Shown: positions 1-12,653, counted from the first letter of the stretch. The stretch is 64,000 nucleotides of DNA from Candidula unifasciata (GCA_905116865.2 CAJHNH020004680.1:124001-188000), one strand, 5' to 3'. Notes: generated from the letters alone by a model not told the origin. Numbers and translations: made by a program.

Positions 1-190
1 GTTGCGTGCACGTCCATTTTACAGATCTGATTTATATGTATGCGGATTGTTGGTTCCTGGGCCTCTCAAGCAGATGCACTCCGACTTAAAAGAAAGCTCC
101 CAGTTAGTCGACTTCTACGACACGCTTGTTGGGGAGGCGGTGGATCTGTTCTTTTTATCCCTACAATGAGACCTCAGAACTCACAGAGGG
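1..190 (-). repeat. SINE family A, truncated by window edge
   Basis: Family A in sense reads from ccgtgtgggttccggggcc to a GAAGAAG tail, about 285 bp. This copy has gcagatgcactccgacttaa and ttagtcgacttctacgacac in antisense. Confidence 0.8.
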
Positions 191-230
191 AAGTACCCAT
201 TAAGATTGGGTCGACCTGAGAGATAAGTTC

Positions 231-260
231 TTGTGTGTGTGTGTGTGGGGGGGGGGGGGG
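231..260. repeat. (GT)n plus 14-G run
   Basis: Simple repeat inside SINE debris. Confidence 0.9.
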
Positions 261-264
261 TAGA

Positions 265-345
265 CAATAAAAAAGGCCGGCTCCGTTAGGACCTGAACCC
301 ACGACCTTAGGGTCGGCAACCAGCGTGTAGGTTAGTGTGGTCCTT
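265..345 (-). repeat. SINE family B head fragment
   Basis: ggacctgaacccacgacctt is the antisense tRNA-type B box of family B. Confidence 0.45.
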
Positions 346-421
346 CAAAACGTTCATTTATCATCAGCACTGTTAACGTCGAGAGAATGGTGTCTTTGCA
401 TCAGGTTTTACCGCATATGAT

Positions 422-425
<4 letters not shown>

Positions 426-484
<59 letters not shown>

Positions 485-496
485 TTCTCTCTCTCT

Positions 497-562
<66 letters not shown>
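426..562. repeat. (CT)n microsatellite
   Basis: Long CT tract with a CACACA interruption at 473-484. Confidence 0.95.
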
Positions 563-565
<3 letters not shown>

Positions 566-589
566 GAACGACTATCGACTTGACGAGAG

Positions 590-1500
590 CGTCGCATAAA
601 ACACGAACTCCCTATCCCCGGCAAGATCTCCAGGGATCTCTCTAAAAACGCACGCGTGAACTGAACGACGCAACCGTGGATCGAACCCATAACCTTCAGT
701 CGATACCAGTGGTATCGATACCAGTAGGAACGTTCAGAGAGCAATTGCAAACCACTTACTGAACCTAAAATTGCATGACAAACCTATCCAACAGCCAATA
801 TGTGATAGCGCTGGTTTGCCACGTGTTCTTCTACCTGTGGTCCGTGGTCTGGCGTTTGTCCGCGAACATTTATAGCTAGCCGGCCAAAACTGTTCGTCCA
901 GTGATGTAGTAAAAACATTATTAACGCGCTATATTTTTATTCATCAATGAGTCACTGGGCGCGACAATGTAACATTGAAATCATTAACTATGTCAGTAAC
1001 AAGAATATTACAGTGATCTGGAATTAATGTTACTACAGCTCTCCGTATCACAAAAACAACACTCCAGTGACGAATATCAGATATTCCAACCTCTAAGCGT
1101 TAGATGTTGCATTTTTAAAAAACTGTAATTGTATAAATGGAATTCATACATACATATTTACATTTAGCGTGGCTCGGTGGTTTAGGGAATTAGTGAAATA
1201 ATTTTACGGTCCAATCTTCAAAGTACAAGTCTTCGACATCTAAAAATATACCATTCGTGTCAGTTAAAGATATGGTAAGAGAATCACATGGATACTGGGA
1301 CCCCACTCTGCAATATTCTCAGATACAGCAATCAGTGGGTGCATATAAGATAACCCCCACTCTGTTGATAGCACATTATTATTATTTTTTAATTAAATTA
1401 CATTTGATTTTGTTTATGTCCTAGCAGTCAGCGGGAAAAAAAGATATTGTTTCTTTCCCGTAACGCGGGCGTCAAACGTTGACGAACATTGCTATAAAGG
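590..1500. other. No gene seen
   Basis: Contains tgatcgaacccataacc-like SINE debris and a possible family D body at 735-810 (gagcaattgcaaaccactta). Rest is AT-rich single-copy-looking DNA. Confidence 0.5.
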
Positions 1501-1532
1501 ATATATGCAGCTTATCGGTTTTTTTTTTAAAC

Positions 1533-1778
<246 letters not shown>

Positions 1779-1819
1779 GGTTCGTCCTCCCTCCCGAGTG
1801 GTAAAACCATTCTTTCCTA

Positions 1820-2270
1820 ACCACCCCCCACCACCACTTCCAATAAACCTAAGCCCTCAACGAACTCATGCCAAGTCATCCTATTCTTTGATATAACAAG
1901 CAGCTCACCCCATGGACTCTCTAAATTTTTAACTTTAACCTCTAGTTTCCATCTATGTGTAGTTTTTGTCTGTCTTCATTTCTCTGCTTCGATGGTTGGT
2001 TAGTTAGTCGACAGATTATTCTCATTGTACATCAAACCATTCAGCCCACAAGTGCGCGGATCCCCTCCCTAGTAAATCCCGCAGCGTGTAGCGGCTCGCG
2101 ACACCAGTTCTGTGTTGGTTTCTTATTTGTCTGTCTTTCTGCTCCGAGTGTCTACAGGGTTAAGCTTTCCCGGTGACACTGTTCTCGTGTTTTCTCTGCG
2201 TGTTTATATAATATCCAACACCAACCTCTTTTCTTCACCTCTTGATTTACCTTTTTTTTAAACAACTAAC
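1820..2270. other. No gene seen
   Basis: Open frame at 1955-2176 is Ser/Cys/Leu-rich with no motif; not supported as coding. Confidence 0.4.
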
Positions 2271-2273
2271 TCT

Positions 2274-2490
2274 CCGGCTCTCTAGCGTACTTGGCTAAAC
2301 CGGACTGCGCGGTGACTGGGTGACGAACTCCTTGTGGTCCGGGTTCGCTCCCGAGGGTAGGCAGAAAAGCCACATTTCCTCCCAGATTTACGGTATTTAC
2401 AACGGAATCAAGGCCGAAATGCTGCGTTATACATAATACCGAGCCAAAGGGTTAAGAACTCATGGTTACTGGATATTAAAGAGAAAAAAA
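2274..2490 (+). repeat. SINE family C (tRNA-derived)
   Basis: Head ggctctctagcgtacttggc and ggtccgggttcgctcccgag (A/B-box form), body aggcagaaaagccacatttc, tail aactcatggttactggatat. Confidence 0.85.
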
Positions 2491-2709
2491 TTCCCTTTTT
2501 TTTTTTTTTACAACTAACTTAAAATTAATGGACAATAACCCATGGAATTACGAGTCACTGCAGGTTATCGCGAAATAAGAAAACAAGTTGTTTATAGAAA
2601 ACCGCTACTTACAGAGGCGTATTAAGAATGGGGTGCATTAGAACGGGGCGGCTTGACATTAGTAAACAGGACCTAGAACACACAAAACTGCAGCCTAAAA
2701 GGGCAACAT

Positions 2710-3033
2710 GGTCCTATTCACGTTTCTCGCCCATCTACACACTGGCTGACCTTTCATTCATACTTTCTTAGACTGTTCTACGTCAGAGGAGTGTCACGTT
2801 GTTTTGCCTCCAATTACATCAGCGCCGATGTCGCGTATTCTAGACGACACGACGACACATCTTTTAATGACCCCAGAACATCTAGAACTGGCCCTAACCC
2901 AAAACCCCCTACCCACAGCCTGAGCCTAGATCCCACGAGAGACTCTTCAAAGAAAACAGTTCAACTTGACACCCCTCTGACCTAGACCAGACTGAGAAAA
3001 TGTATTGATGGGCCGTGAAACGTGAATAGGACC
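2710..3033. mobile_element. MITE family F copy 1
   Basis: Inverted ends GGTCCTATTCACGTTTC at 2710 and, on the other strand, at 3033, with similarity continuing about 95 bases inward. The core shares 'acatctagaactggccctaa' with family G. No coding capacity. Confidence 0.75.
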
Positions 3034-3311
3034 GGCGACATACGAGACTTTGCACTCCCGAAAACATATTATTTGGAGACGCCCCTAGTTTCCATGATTA
3101 TTGTGTATGATGCAAGAAAGTTGAACTTTGAACTGCTTCATCGGTGTCTATATTAAGGCAAAGAAGCGACAACGATCAATTATACAGTTGTTTTCTTTTG
3201 CTTATAGTTAGTCAAAACCATTTGTCTACTTGCCTAGCCGTCTGATGAAGTAAATTACAAGACAACACTCATGGATGAATTGCCACCAGAGTGTGGCAGC
3301 TATATGGTAAG

Positions 3312-3312
<1 letters not shown>

Positions 3313-3360
<48 letters not shown>

Positions 3361-3390
3361 TACACACATCATCATCATCATCATCATCAG
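3313..3390. repeat. (CA)n then (ATC)n
   Basis: Adjacent simple repeats at the 3' end of the LINE at 3395. Confidence 0.95.
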
Positions 3391-3394
3391 GTGC

Positions 3395-4300
3395 CTTGTT
3401 GACTGGCGTGGGCGATCATGCCTCTCCATAATCTACTATCTCTTGCAGCATGTATCAGTTCGTGTGCCGACACACCTCCATGCTATGCAACAAGACTGTC
3501 AAAAATCTTTTCTCGTTGTCGTCCTCTATCCCTCCTTCCACAGATCTTTCCAGTGGTCACAACATGTTCTATTGTCCCTTTTCTCATAACATGGCCGAAA
3601 AATAATGACTGTCTCCTTCTGATGTCTGTGATAAGTTGTCTTCGGGCTCCCGCCTCTTTCAAAACCTCTTGGTTGGTCTTTTTGGCTGTCCAAGGTATTC
3701 ATTCTAAGCATTCTTCTGTAAAACCAAATCTCTGAGGCCTCAGGAAATTGTTTGGCCTGCCTAGCGATTGTCCAGGATTCACAGCCATGTGTTAAAACTG
3801 GATGTTTGTAGCAAGAAAGAATTCTTTTTTAAACTCTCAATGACAAGGATATATTGCACAAGATGTTCTTCACTTTATAAAATGCAGTTTTTGTCTGTTC
3901 TTTTCTGTTTCTTATCTCAGTTATGCATCTTCCATCTGATGTTATCCGTGTGCCCAGATACTTAAATTTCTATACTTGTCCCAAAATAACACCATCGACT
4001 TTTATTACACATTTAGGAATAATTCGTTTCTTTGAAACCACCATTACTTCTGTCTTCCCATTATTCAAACTGAGGCCCATTCTTCCACTTTCTAACACCA
4101 CTATGTCTATCATTTTCTGTAGTTCTTTCTGATTTGTCAAGACTGTGTCATCAGCATAACGTAAATTGTTTATATTGTGCCCACAAACTTCAATTCCGGG
4201 TATATCAATTAATGATCTCATTATATATTCACTGTATATTGAAAACAAATCAGGTGACAGTACAGATATATGTGGACTTACGACTGAGTTCAGTTCCAAC
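3395..4300 (-). pseudogene. LINE reverse-transcriptase C-terminal half, decayed
   Basis: Minus-strand reading gives LSPDLFSIYSEYIMR, then the RT catalytic YADD box (NNLRYADDTVLT, near 4150), MGLSLNNGKTEVM, and downstream in other frames the 'FYRRMLRM' and 'C.HWKDLWKEG' tail typical of CR1/RTE-like molluscan LINEs. Several frame breaks show it is dead. No 5' part is present. Confidence 0.85.
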
Positions 4301-4614
4301 TAACAGGTCAAACTTATATTTTTCAACACCATTTTAATTCAAAAGTTATAAAAATTGCATATGAAACACAGAGATTCAATTTGCGCACGTATATTAACTG
4401 TACATAATATGAAACATATATAATATGTACTCTGTTGTACGTACTGTAAACAAAAATACGTTCTGAAATTATTATTTTTATTTATTTGTTATGGTCGTAA
4501 GTGCGGATAGCCGTCAGTCGCATAGATCGTGTGTTGAGTCACGTCCGGCTGTATATTTATATCTAGAGTTGGCCGTGGTTGAGTAGACAATGTGGGTGGA
4601 TATGCATTTTTTTT

Positions 4615-4802
4615 TTTAAGTATCCAAAAACCATGAGTTGTTAACTATTTGGCTCGGTATTTTGGATATCGCAACCCTCCGTCTCGGTTCCATGATAGGT
4701 ACCGTAAATCTGGGAGGGTGGGGGAGGGGGTGAAATGTGGCTTTTCTGCCTACCCCCGGGGTGAACCCGGCCCACAAGCAGCTCGTCATCCGGTCTCCGT
4801 GA
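4615..4802 (-). repeat. SINE family C
   Basis: agtatccaaaaaccatgagt to ggtgaacccggcccacaagc, antisense. Confidence 0.85.
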
Positions 4803-5148
4803 CGGTGCATATGTATACATACATACACATATATGTGCATGCGTACAGGCAGCCCTGTGCGTTATATTTTCTCGGTAACATGCACGTCTTCTAAATGGTG
4901 CCCCAAATAATTTGGCTCTGTCAGATCAGTTCAGTTTGATTTCGCTGCTTATGCCGCCCCCTCACGGTGCCGCCTGATGCGACCGAATCTCTATTATAAC
5001 ATCACGGCCGTGCATGTTCGTGCGTATATTTAACAGGCTAAATCCGAGTGCTCCGCCAGAAGATTATAAATACAGTCGGCCGTGGCAAAATCCTGCACGC
5101 TGAGGCATAGCCAGTGGCCAGTGAATCATTGCTAATTGTCCCTCGTGT

Positions 5149-5430
5149 GGGTTTCAGGGCCCCGTTGGGGGGGAAAAACAGAATAGACCCACTTCCTGCC
5201 CAAAAGCATGTCGTAAGTGTTGACTAAATGGGGGCTTCTTTCGAAGTCGGAGAACATCTGGCTGCGAGGCAAGGAACCAACATTCTGCATGCAAATGAGT
5301 CAGGCAGGCCTGTGAAACAGATGTGCAAGCAACACTGAGTTTCTGGGACAGGACTAGAGTCTAGAAGGGGACGAACAACCAGAACTTTCCGCTGGAGTTT
5401 AAAGCCGGTGAACGCAAAGAAGAAGATTGT
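5149..5430 (+). repeat. SINE family A
   Basis: Near full-length: starts cctcgtgtgggtttcagggc, ends gtgaacgcaaagaagaag. Confidence 0.85.
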
Positions 5431-5519
5431 TAACTGTATTATATTAATGATCTTTCAATGCTGAGACCTCAGGCCTTTGGCGCGTGACAGTCCCCATTTT
5501 CAAAATTATGGTCCCTGTA

Positions 5520-5765
5520 TAAACTTACTTAGGTGCTTTATTAATAGCTTACCCCAAACAGGGGAAATCCACAGGTCACGGGACAGTCTAATATTTCAGG
5601 GGGTGGTAGATAGGCTGCATGCAGTCGTGAGACCTAGGCTGCACTCTCTCGTGGGACGTAGGAGGGTTGGGGTTAGGAGGATGTTTTGGTCGGTTGGAAG
5701 CCGGGAAATCCAGACCCTCTAAAATGTTGGACTGTCCTTTGACGTTACTTAAAGAAAAGCCATGT
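5520..5765. mobile_element. MITE family G copy, one end
   Basis: Contains taccccaaacaggggaaatc, ggtggtagataggctgcatg and tgcactctctcgtgggacgt, the reverse complement order of 16326-16592. Confidence 0.65.
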
Positions 5766-5814
5766 GCTAGAGTAATGCTTTCTACAAAAACTTTCTCCAC
5801 ACACAAAAAGTCGG

Positions 5815-6215
5815 CCTTGACTAAAGTATTGTTTGAAAACACCCCCCCCCCCCCCCCCCCTTTCCCTCCTCAGGTTCCCCCCCCCCCCTAGTTCAGGCGT
5901 ATAAGCTGTTATGTAATCAACAGCCTTGAACCCAATAACTAGACGGAAAGGACCTTGGAAAATCTAAATGCAGCTCAATATGTAGAAGTAACTTTCAGAA
6001 ACGTTCACTATCTAAAATTGTCCGGCAACGTGTTGAACCTTTCTCTGACTAGAACCTTTCTTGACTAGAGTATTGTTTGAAAACGACACCTCTCCCCCCG
6101 CTTTCCCAGCCTTTTTTTTTTTTTTTTTTTCAGGCGCATACGTTGTTATGTAATTAACAGCCTTGAACTAGCGAGACAGATGGAAAGCGCAGACGGTAAC
6201 TTTCAGATTGGGACC
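5815..6215. repeat. Direct duplication, period about 243 bp
   Basis: ttgactaaagtattgtttga (5818) and ttgactagagtattgtttga (6061) begin the units; the C run of unit 1 (5841-5862) is a T run in unit 2 (6114-6130). Confidence 0.75.
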
Positions 6216-6273
6216 TACCCCTGGATAACGTCATTGGAGTCTAAGGGTGCAGTTTCTCGCGATTTCTCTCAAG

Positions 6274-6308
6274 TTTAGGGTTAGGGTTAGGTTTAGGGTT
6301 AGGGTTAG
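6274..6308. repeat. Telomere-type TTAGGG tract
   Basis: Six units of tttaggg/ttaggg, embedded in ordinary sequence. Confidence 0.85.
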
Positions 6309-6734
6309 CATTGTAGATGAACACTCAAAAAAGCACCACACAACAGCACACTTGCAGAAATAATGGACTGTCAACATTTCGTGTTTGGGGTACGTTATAA
6401 ATTATCTAAAATTGTCCTGCAACGGGTTAAACCTTTCTCCCATAGACGTGTACGCAATGGAGTTTAGGGTCCTTTAATTAATGTCATCTCTTGACTCTTG
6501 CGTCTGTTTGGCAAGATTTTATATTGTGCTGCAATGTTCTTTATCCTTCTGTCACATACTTCACCCAAGGCTCACAATCTAGCATCCCCCCCCCCCCCCC
6601 CTTGAACTGATATCGTGTACAATCCTTTCGAAATTATGGACGAGACCCAGTCTTTTATGTTTAGCGGCCACATCATTTAGGGAAATCCCATATTATACAC
6701 GGGCGTCCGATCTCACTACCCAGAGACCAGGGGG

Positions 6735-6860
6735 AATTACTAGAAGTCCAAGTCCACGTGAAAAAATTCCAGCCCTTACCGGGGATTAAATCCGGAACCT
6801 CTAGTACTCGGGACGGACACCATGCCTCAAGACCACGCAGACTCGTCTTCGAAATAAAGA
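6735..6860 (-). repeat. tRNA-headed SINE family K
   Basis: tccagcccttaccggggatt-aaatccgg and ggacaccatgcctcaagacc form an antisense B/A-box head like 48425-48550. Confidence 0.5.
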
Positions 6861-7014
6861 AAGAAGATACTGTAACCGACTCCTCGTGGCAGGAATTAGT
6901 AGAGGTACTTTGGGTTGGCTGCTCCATCGGAGGACTGAGCACCTTGTCGATGCCCCAATGTGCAAAGACAGCGACTGTGATAACATGACTTATCACAGCA
7001 ACGTTTGTTTTCAG

Positions 7015-7120
7015 TGTTGTGCAAGATAAGCAACATTTGTGAAACGGCTGTGCACGCAGCGCTCAGTTTCTAGAGGTGGGCAAACACCCAGAGCTTTTCG
7101 CCGGTAAACGTGAAGAAGTA
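7015..7120 (+). repeat. SINE family A, 3' part only
   Basis: gcacgcagcgctcagtttct to cggtaaacgtgaagaag; 5' end missing. Confidence 0.6.
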
Positions 7121-8130
7121 TTGTGCAGCCTGTTAACTCTTCTTTGTGCAAACGTGCAGTTATATCAAACGCATAGTTCTTTCAAATAATATACAGCGTA
7201 ACTGTTATCTGTATAAAAGTGCGTATCCATGATGTCAAGCCTTTGTTTCGCTCTAATCTGGCAAGCCTATGTCCCTGACACACCTGGACCACGTGGAACT
7301 GCGTCCTTCAATTTGTTGGACTTCGACCCCGAACTTTGCCCCCTAGGGAAACTCCTATGACTTTTTTCGAAGTACTGATTGGCTAAATCTGAAATCTATT
7401 TTTAAATCGGAAAACACCCTGAACTTCAATGCGTGGCCGCGGCGTGTACAGACAGTGGAGTAAACAACTGTCAACACCAAGAGTTAATATTTACATTCTT
7501 CAAGCTCCAGGGCTCTAATCTGATGGTTGTTCCGGGTTGGGAGAAGACGGTGTTCCACGTTAGAACATTGTTGTGTGTGAGTATTAGTATTATACTTATT
7601 TAGGATTCACGTGTATCAAATGCATTAAACATCGAATACCCAGAGTTGTTGCAGTTTAGTGTCTTCAGTGCTGAGGTTTGTCATGACAAGTATAAATTAT
7701 AATCAATAGAATTTATATAGTCATCTGACGGTACGCAGTTGGTTCCGTTTGTACCTGCAGAATTTTTCTCAACACTGCTGTAGTATACTAACAATAATAG
7801 CCATTCTATGGTCACTACCGGCAGCCTTATGGTCAGTATCCGCACCTTAATAGGCACTTCGTGGTGAGTACAGACACCTTTAATTGTATACTTTATTTCG
7901 GGTGAGATTCCATTGCCAGGATTGATATTGATTGTGGTTAGTCTTCGACAGTGGTACCCAGAACTGGCCGTTTGAAGAGACGTGGCAAACTACTAAACGC
8001 AAAATTTGCTTAGAAAAACCACAAAAGCCCTAAAATGCTGAGCTTGATTCTGCTACGTCCTGTAAAGGAAACACAATTAATTTTTAGTCCTTGTTCCTTT
8101 CCAGCTACCGGCCTGTATTGAAAGAAGAGA
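7120..8130. other. No gene seen
   Basis: Stop-rich on all frames; holds repeat I at 7790-7900 and a family D tail-like word at 8047-8065. Confidence 0.5.
7790..7900. repeat. Interspersed repeat family I
   Basis: ggcacttcgtggtgagtaca and related words recur at 30120-30240 and 38040-38165 with the same order. Nature unknown. Confidence 0.4.
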
Positions 8131-8137
8131 CACGCCA

Positions 8138-8538
8138 ATCCTCCGAATAACGGGCACATATTCTGGTGGCCGCAAAAACACCCTAACAATGCTTCAGTCA
8201 CGTGTCAATTGTGCACTTCTGGCGACCTAATTTGCGGTTTTTGGGCGACTACCGCCACCACCGAGAGTATCCCTCATGCCGCTGACACATGATTGGGGCT
8301 TGGGGCTAAATTAGATGGCTGGGACTCACCAGCAGCACCTTCTGCATCTCCTGCAGCTTTGCTCGTGAGTCCCAGCCATCTAGTTTAGCTCCAAACGCCG
8401 CCTGAGTGGCGTGGGGATACTCTCGGCGGTGGCAGTAGTCGCCAGAAAACCGCAAATTAGGTCGCCGGAAGTGCGCTTTTGACGCATGACTGAGGCTCTG
8501 TTTTTGGCCGCATAATATGTGCCCGTTATTCCGAGGAT
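8138..8538. repeat. Foldback (long hairpin) element
   Basis: Left arm 8138-8329 and right arm 8365-8538 are imperfect reverse complements (e.g. ctagatggctgggactcac twice inverted, and ggcgacctaatttgcggttt twice inverted), with a 35-base loop. Arms differ by indels and substitutions, about 85% alike by eye. No coding; a transcript would be a near-perfect double strand. Confidence 0.85.
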
Positions 8539-8772
8539 AGCTGAAGACACAAACAATCGATTGCATAATTGATTGCTTGGCAAATTTCGCTGTATCTCGT
8601 TTTGACTCTGGGTTGTTATCTGTTATATTCAGTTTGCCAAATTTTGCATTAAAACAGAAAACTGAAAATTCAGTAAAATACTTGCCTTAAAAAAAACCAC
8701 TGAGTTCTGAAAACATTCTTACTTCTGTATTTAGAAATCCCGAGAAACATGTAATAAATCTATTGTCATTAG

Positions 8773-9040
8773 TTAGTTAGTTATTCCTCTTGTGCCAAAG
8801 ATGGCGCATAGGGCAGAGGTCATAGCTTTCCACGTCTGTCGGTTCTTTGCCACTTGATGTAGGTCTTGAGTGTGACTGAGACCTATGGTTGAGCTCTCCC
8901 TTGTGATGGTTCTACGGAGAGTTTCTTTTGGTCTTCCCTGTTTTTTTTTACCCTCTGGTGACCATATGAAGGCTTGGTGGGGAAGTCTCTGTATGTCCAT
9001 TCTGAGTACGTGACCGATGTAATTCCAGCGACGCATTCTA
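8773..9040 (-). pseudogene. RTE-type LINE 3' end
   Basis: Encodes RRWNYIGHVLRMDIQRLPHQ, then WSPEGKKKQGRPKETLRRT and a C-terminal TWKAMTSALCAIFGTR. The IGHVLRM - PEGKRKRGRPKETWRR pattern is the conserved thumb/tail of RTE-like retroelement polyproteins. Intact over 88 codons but only the terminus remains. Confidence 0.85.
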
Positions 9041-9369
9041 ACATTGTCATTAACACTCAGTAAAATGTGTTTGATTTTGATTGTTGTTGAATTTGAGTTA
9101 TAAAGGATTCACATATTTGCTTCATTTATGTAATTGTTACTGTCCTATGCACTTGGCGCAATATGCCAGACAAAAATTGTGCAGTTTGTTGTTTGTTTGT
9201 ATTTTTTTTTCTTCTTCTTCTGCGTTCATCCGAAGATGTAATTGCGTTGTGTCTGTTTACAGCATGGCTGCGATATTTGCACCTTTCGGCCAACACATCC
9301 GACTTCTGCGGGCATTTGTAGACTGGGTTAGCCTCCCTGTATTTTTATTGGTTTAGTAAAATTCATTAA

Positions 9370-9650
9370 AGTAAAGGACCCATTTTCCATGCCTTTCAGG
9401 CGTATTGGGTATCTAGTGGTTAGATCCATATTTTATAGACAAAAAGGCATGGTGGTTAGCATCACGCCGACTACCTTTACTGTCCAAGACTGTACCTGGT
9501 AACCACTCAAGACTGGATCGACATGGGAGCAGAAGTGGGGGTTTTTTTTTTCTGGGAAAAATTCCGGCCTCCGCCAGGAACCGAACTCACAACCGCCACC
9601 GATCCGCAGGCGAGCATCTAGCCCCTTGACCACAAAGGCTGCCAGTTAAA
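9370..9650 (-). repeat. SINE family B (tRNA-derived)
   Basis: Family B in sense: tRNA-like head (agcgg-tagacgctcgcc, gtgggttcgctccctgg), body with tgggtaccaggtgcagtccc, tail with gcgtggaaaagggtccttt. This copy: ggacccattttccatgcctt to caggcgagcatctagcccct. Confidence 0.85.
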
Positions 9651-9769
9651 TTCATGGTATATATTTAATTTATTATATGATATCAGGGGTTTTTTTTTTT
9701 TTCTTAGCTTTAGGTTTGTGAAGATGTAAAGATCTCTGTGAAATGCCAGATTGTGCACTTTCTGCTGGC

Positions 9770-9870
9770 TTTGTTGTGGCATCTGTGGCCTAGGTGTTGT
9801 AAATGCGCTTGGTAATGCTGTTGTGCCGGGTTCAATCCCAGCCTCTCTCAGTAACTTTTACCTCAGGCTT
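9770..9870 (+). repeat. SINE family D head fragment
   Basis: gccgggttcaatcccagcct is a B-box head like that of family D; body not recognisable. Confidence 0.4.
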
Positions 9871-10454
9871 TCACTTGGATTTACTGAGTCCATTTGTTTC
9901 CCATTTCATTGCTTTTTTAGTGATACTGTGTCCATTTCTTCTCATGATGTGCCAGGTGTTGCAGATACTGGATGACCATCACTGTTCTAATGTGCTATTA
10001 GATGTCGCATAGAGCTTGAGCCTATTCCTCCATTCCATTTTGTCTTGTGCAGTTTTGGAATTCATTTCAGCACCTTCAACCTCTCTCATCAACCTTCCTT
10101 TTAGTTTTCTCAGTTCCTTTATCTCCCATTTTATACACAGAGCAGCTCGCTTCTAACCAGTTTAGTAAGATAGTCTATACACCAGTCTTACTCCAATAGA
10201 TGCAGACTTTTGTCCCCAGGGCTCAACTCAAACATCCATGCATCAGACGTAATGATTTCAGTCCCAGTAAATACTGCTTTAGAAGCCCGAGAACATAATA
10301 GCCATAATGAAAAGAGTTTTTTTTTTCAAAGCATGTTAAAAGTATTCAGCCAAGTTTCTTTAGCATTCTCAGATCACATCTAAAAATAAAAATAATAATA
10401 CATTGTATACTGTTTTATACATACTGACTATAGTCGATTGCACATTGGGCTTTG

Positions 10455-12653
10455 TTTGTGACAGAAAGTGGTTAAAGTTGTACCCATAGTATTTACTGAT
10501 ATTGGGGCGTGAAAGTGGTTAAAGTTGTACCCATAGTATTTACTGATATTGGGGCGTGAAAGTGGTTAAAGTTGTACCCATAGTATTTACTGATATTGGG
10601 GCGTGAAAGTGGTTAAAGTTGTACCCATAGTATTTACTGATATTGGGGCGTGAAAGTGGTTAAAGTTTGTAACCCATAGTATTTACTGATATTGGGAGCG
10701 TGAAAGTGGTTAAAGTTGTACCCATAGTATTTACTGATATTGGGGCGTGAAAGTGTTAAAGTTGTACCCATAGTTACTGATAGTGGGGCGTGAAAGTGGT
10801 TAAAGTTGTACCCATAGTATTTACTGATATTGGGGCGTGAAAGTGGTTAAAGTTGTACCCATAGTATTTACTGATATTGGGGCGTGAAAGTGGTTAAAGT
10901 TGTACCCATAGTATTTACTGATATTGGGGCGTGAAAGTGGTTAAAGTTGTACCCATAGTATTTACTGATATTGGGGCGTGAAAGTGGTTAAAGTTGTACC
11001 CATAGTATTTACTGATATTGGGGCGTGAAAGTGGTTAAAGTTGTACCCATAGTATTTACTGATATTGGGGCGTGAAAGTGGTTAAAGTTGTACCCATAGT
11101 ATTTACTGATATTGGGCGTGAAAGTGGTTAAAGTTGTACCATAGTATTTACTGATATTGGGGCGTGACAAGTGGTTTAAAGTTGTACCCATATATTTACT
11201 GATATTGGGGCGTGAAAGTGGTTAAAGTTGTACCCATAGTATTTACTGATATTGGGGCGTGAAAGTGGTTAAAGTTGTACCCATAGTATTTACTGATATT
11301 GGGGCGTGAAAGTGGTTAAAGTTGTACCCATAGTATTTACTGATATTGGGGCGTGAAAGTGGTTAAAGGTGTACCCATAGTATTTGATATTGGGGCGTGA
11401 AAGTGGTTAAAGTTGTACCCATAGTATTTACTGATATTGGGGCGTGAAAGTGGTTAAAGTTGTACCAATAGTAAATTTACTGATATTGGGGCGTGAAAGT
11501 GGTTAAAGTGTACCCATAGTATTTTACTGATATTGGGGCGTGAAAGTGGTTAAAGTTGTACCCATAGTATTTACTGATATTGGGGCGTGAAAGTGGTTAA
11601 AGTTTGTACCCATAGTATTTAATGATATTGGGGCGTGAAAGTGGTTAAAGTTGTACCCATAGTATTTACTGATATTGGGGCGTGAAAGTGGTTAAAGTTG
11701 TACCCATAGTATTTACTGATATTGGGGCGTGAAAGTGGTTAAAGTGGTACCCATAGTATTTACTGATATTGGGGCGATGAAAGTGGTTAAACCCATAGTA
11801 TTTACTGATATTGGGGCGTGAAAGTGGTAAAGTGTACCCATAGTATTTACTGATATTGGGGCGTGAAAGTGGTTAAAGTTGTACCCATAGTATTTACTGA
11901 TATTGGGGGCGTGAAAGTGGTTAAAGTTGTACCCATAGTATTTACTGATATTGGGGCGTGAAAGTGGTTAAAGTTGTACCCATAGTATTTACTGATATTG
12001 GGGCGTGAAAGTGGTTAAAGTTGTACCCATAGTATTTACTGATATTGGGGCGTGAAAGTGGTTAAAGTTGTACCCATAGTATTTACTGATATTGGGGCGT
12101 GAAAGTGGTTAAAGTTGTACCATAGTATTTACTGATATTGGGGCGTGAAATTGGTTAAAAGTGTACCCATAGTTTACTGATATTGGGGCGTGAAAGTGGT
12201 TAAAGTTGTACCCATAGTATTTACTGATATGCAATTTAAAGTTGTACCCCTAGTATTTACTGATATTGGGGCGTGAAAGTGGTTAAAGTTGTACCCACTA
12301 GTATTTACTGAAATTTGGGGCCGTGAAAGTGGTTAAAGTTTTACCCATAGTATTTAATGATATTGGGGCGTGAAAGTGGTTAAAGTTGTACCCTAGTATT
12401 TACTGATAATTGGGGCGTGAAAGTGGTTTTAAAGTTGTACCCATAGTATTTGGCCGATTGAAAGTGGTTAAAGTTGTACCCATAGTATTTACTGAGATTG
12501 GGGGCGTTGAAAGTGGTTAAAGTTGTACCCATAGTATTTACTGATATTGGGGCGTGAAAGTGGTTAAAGTTGTACCCATAGTATTTACTGATATTGGGGC
12601 GTGAAAGTGGTTAAAGTTGTACCCATAGTATTTACTGATATTGGGGCGTGAAG
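10455..12653. repeat. 47-bp tandem satellite, about 47 copies
   Basis: Unit starts gtgaaagtggttaaagttgt and ends tactgatattggggc; period 47 measured at 10509 and 10556. Indels of 1-4 bases and a few deleted units, notably 12225-12245. Not a multiple of three, no coding. Confidence 0.97.

Noticed and set aside
10455..12653. CRISPR-like regular array
   Set aside because: Units are contiguous with no unique spacers and the genome is eukaryotic.
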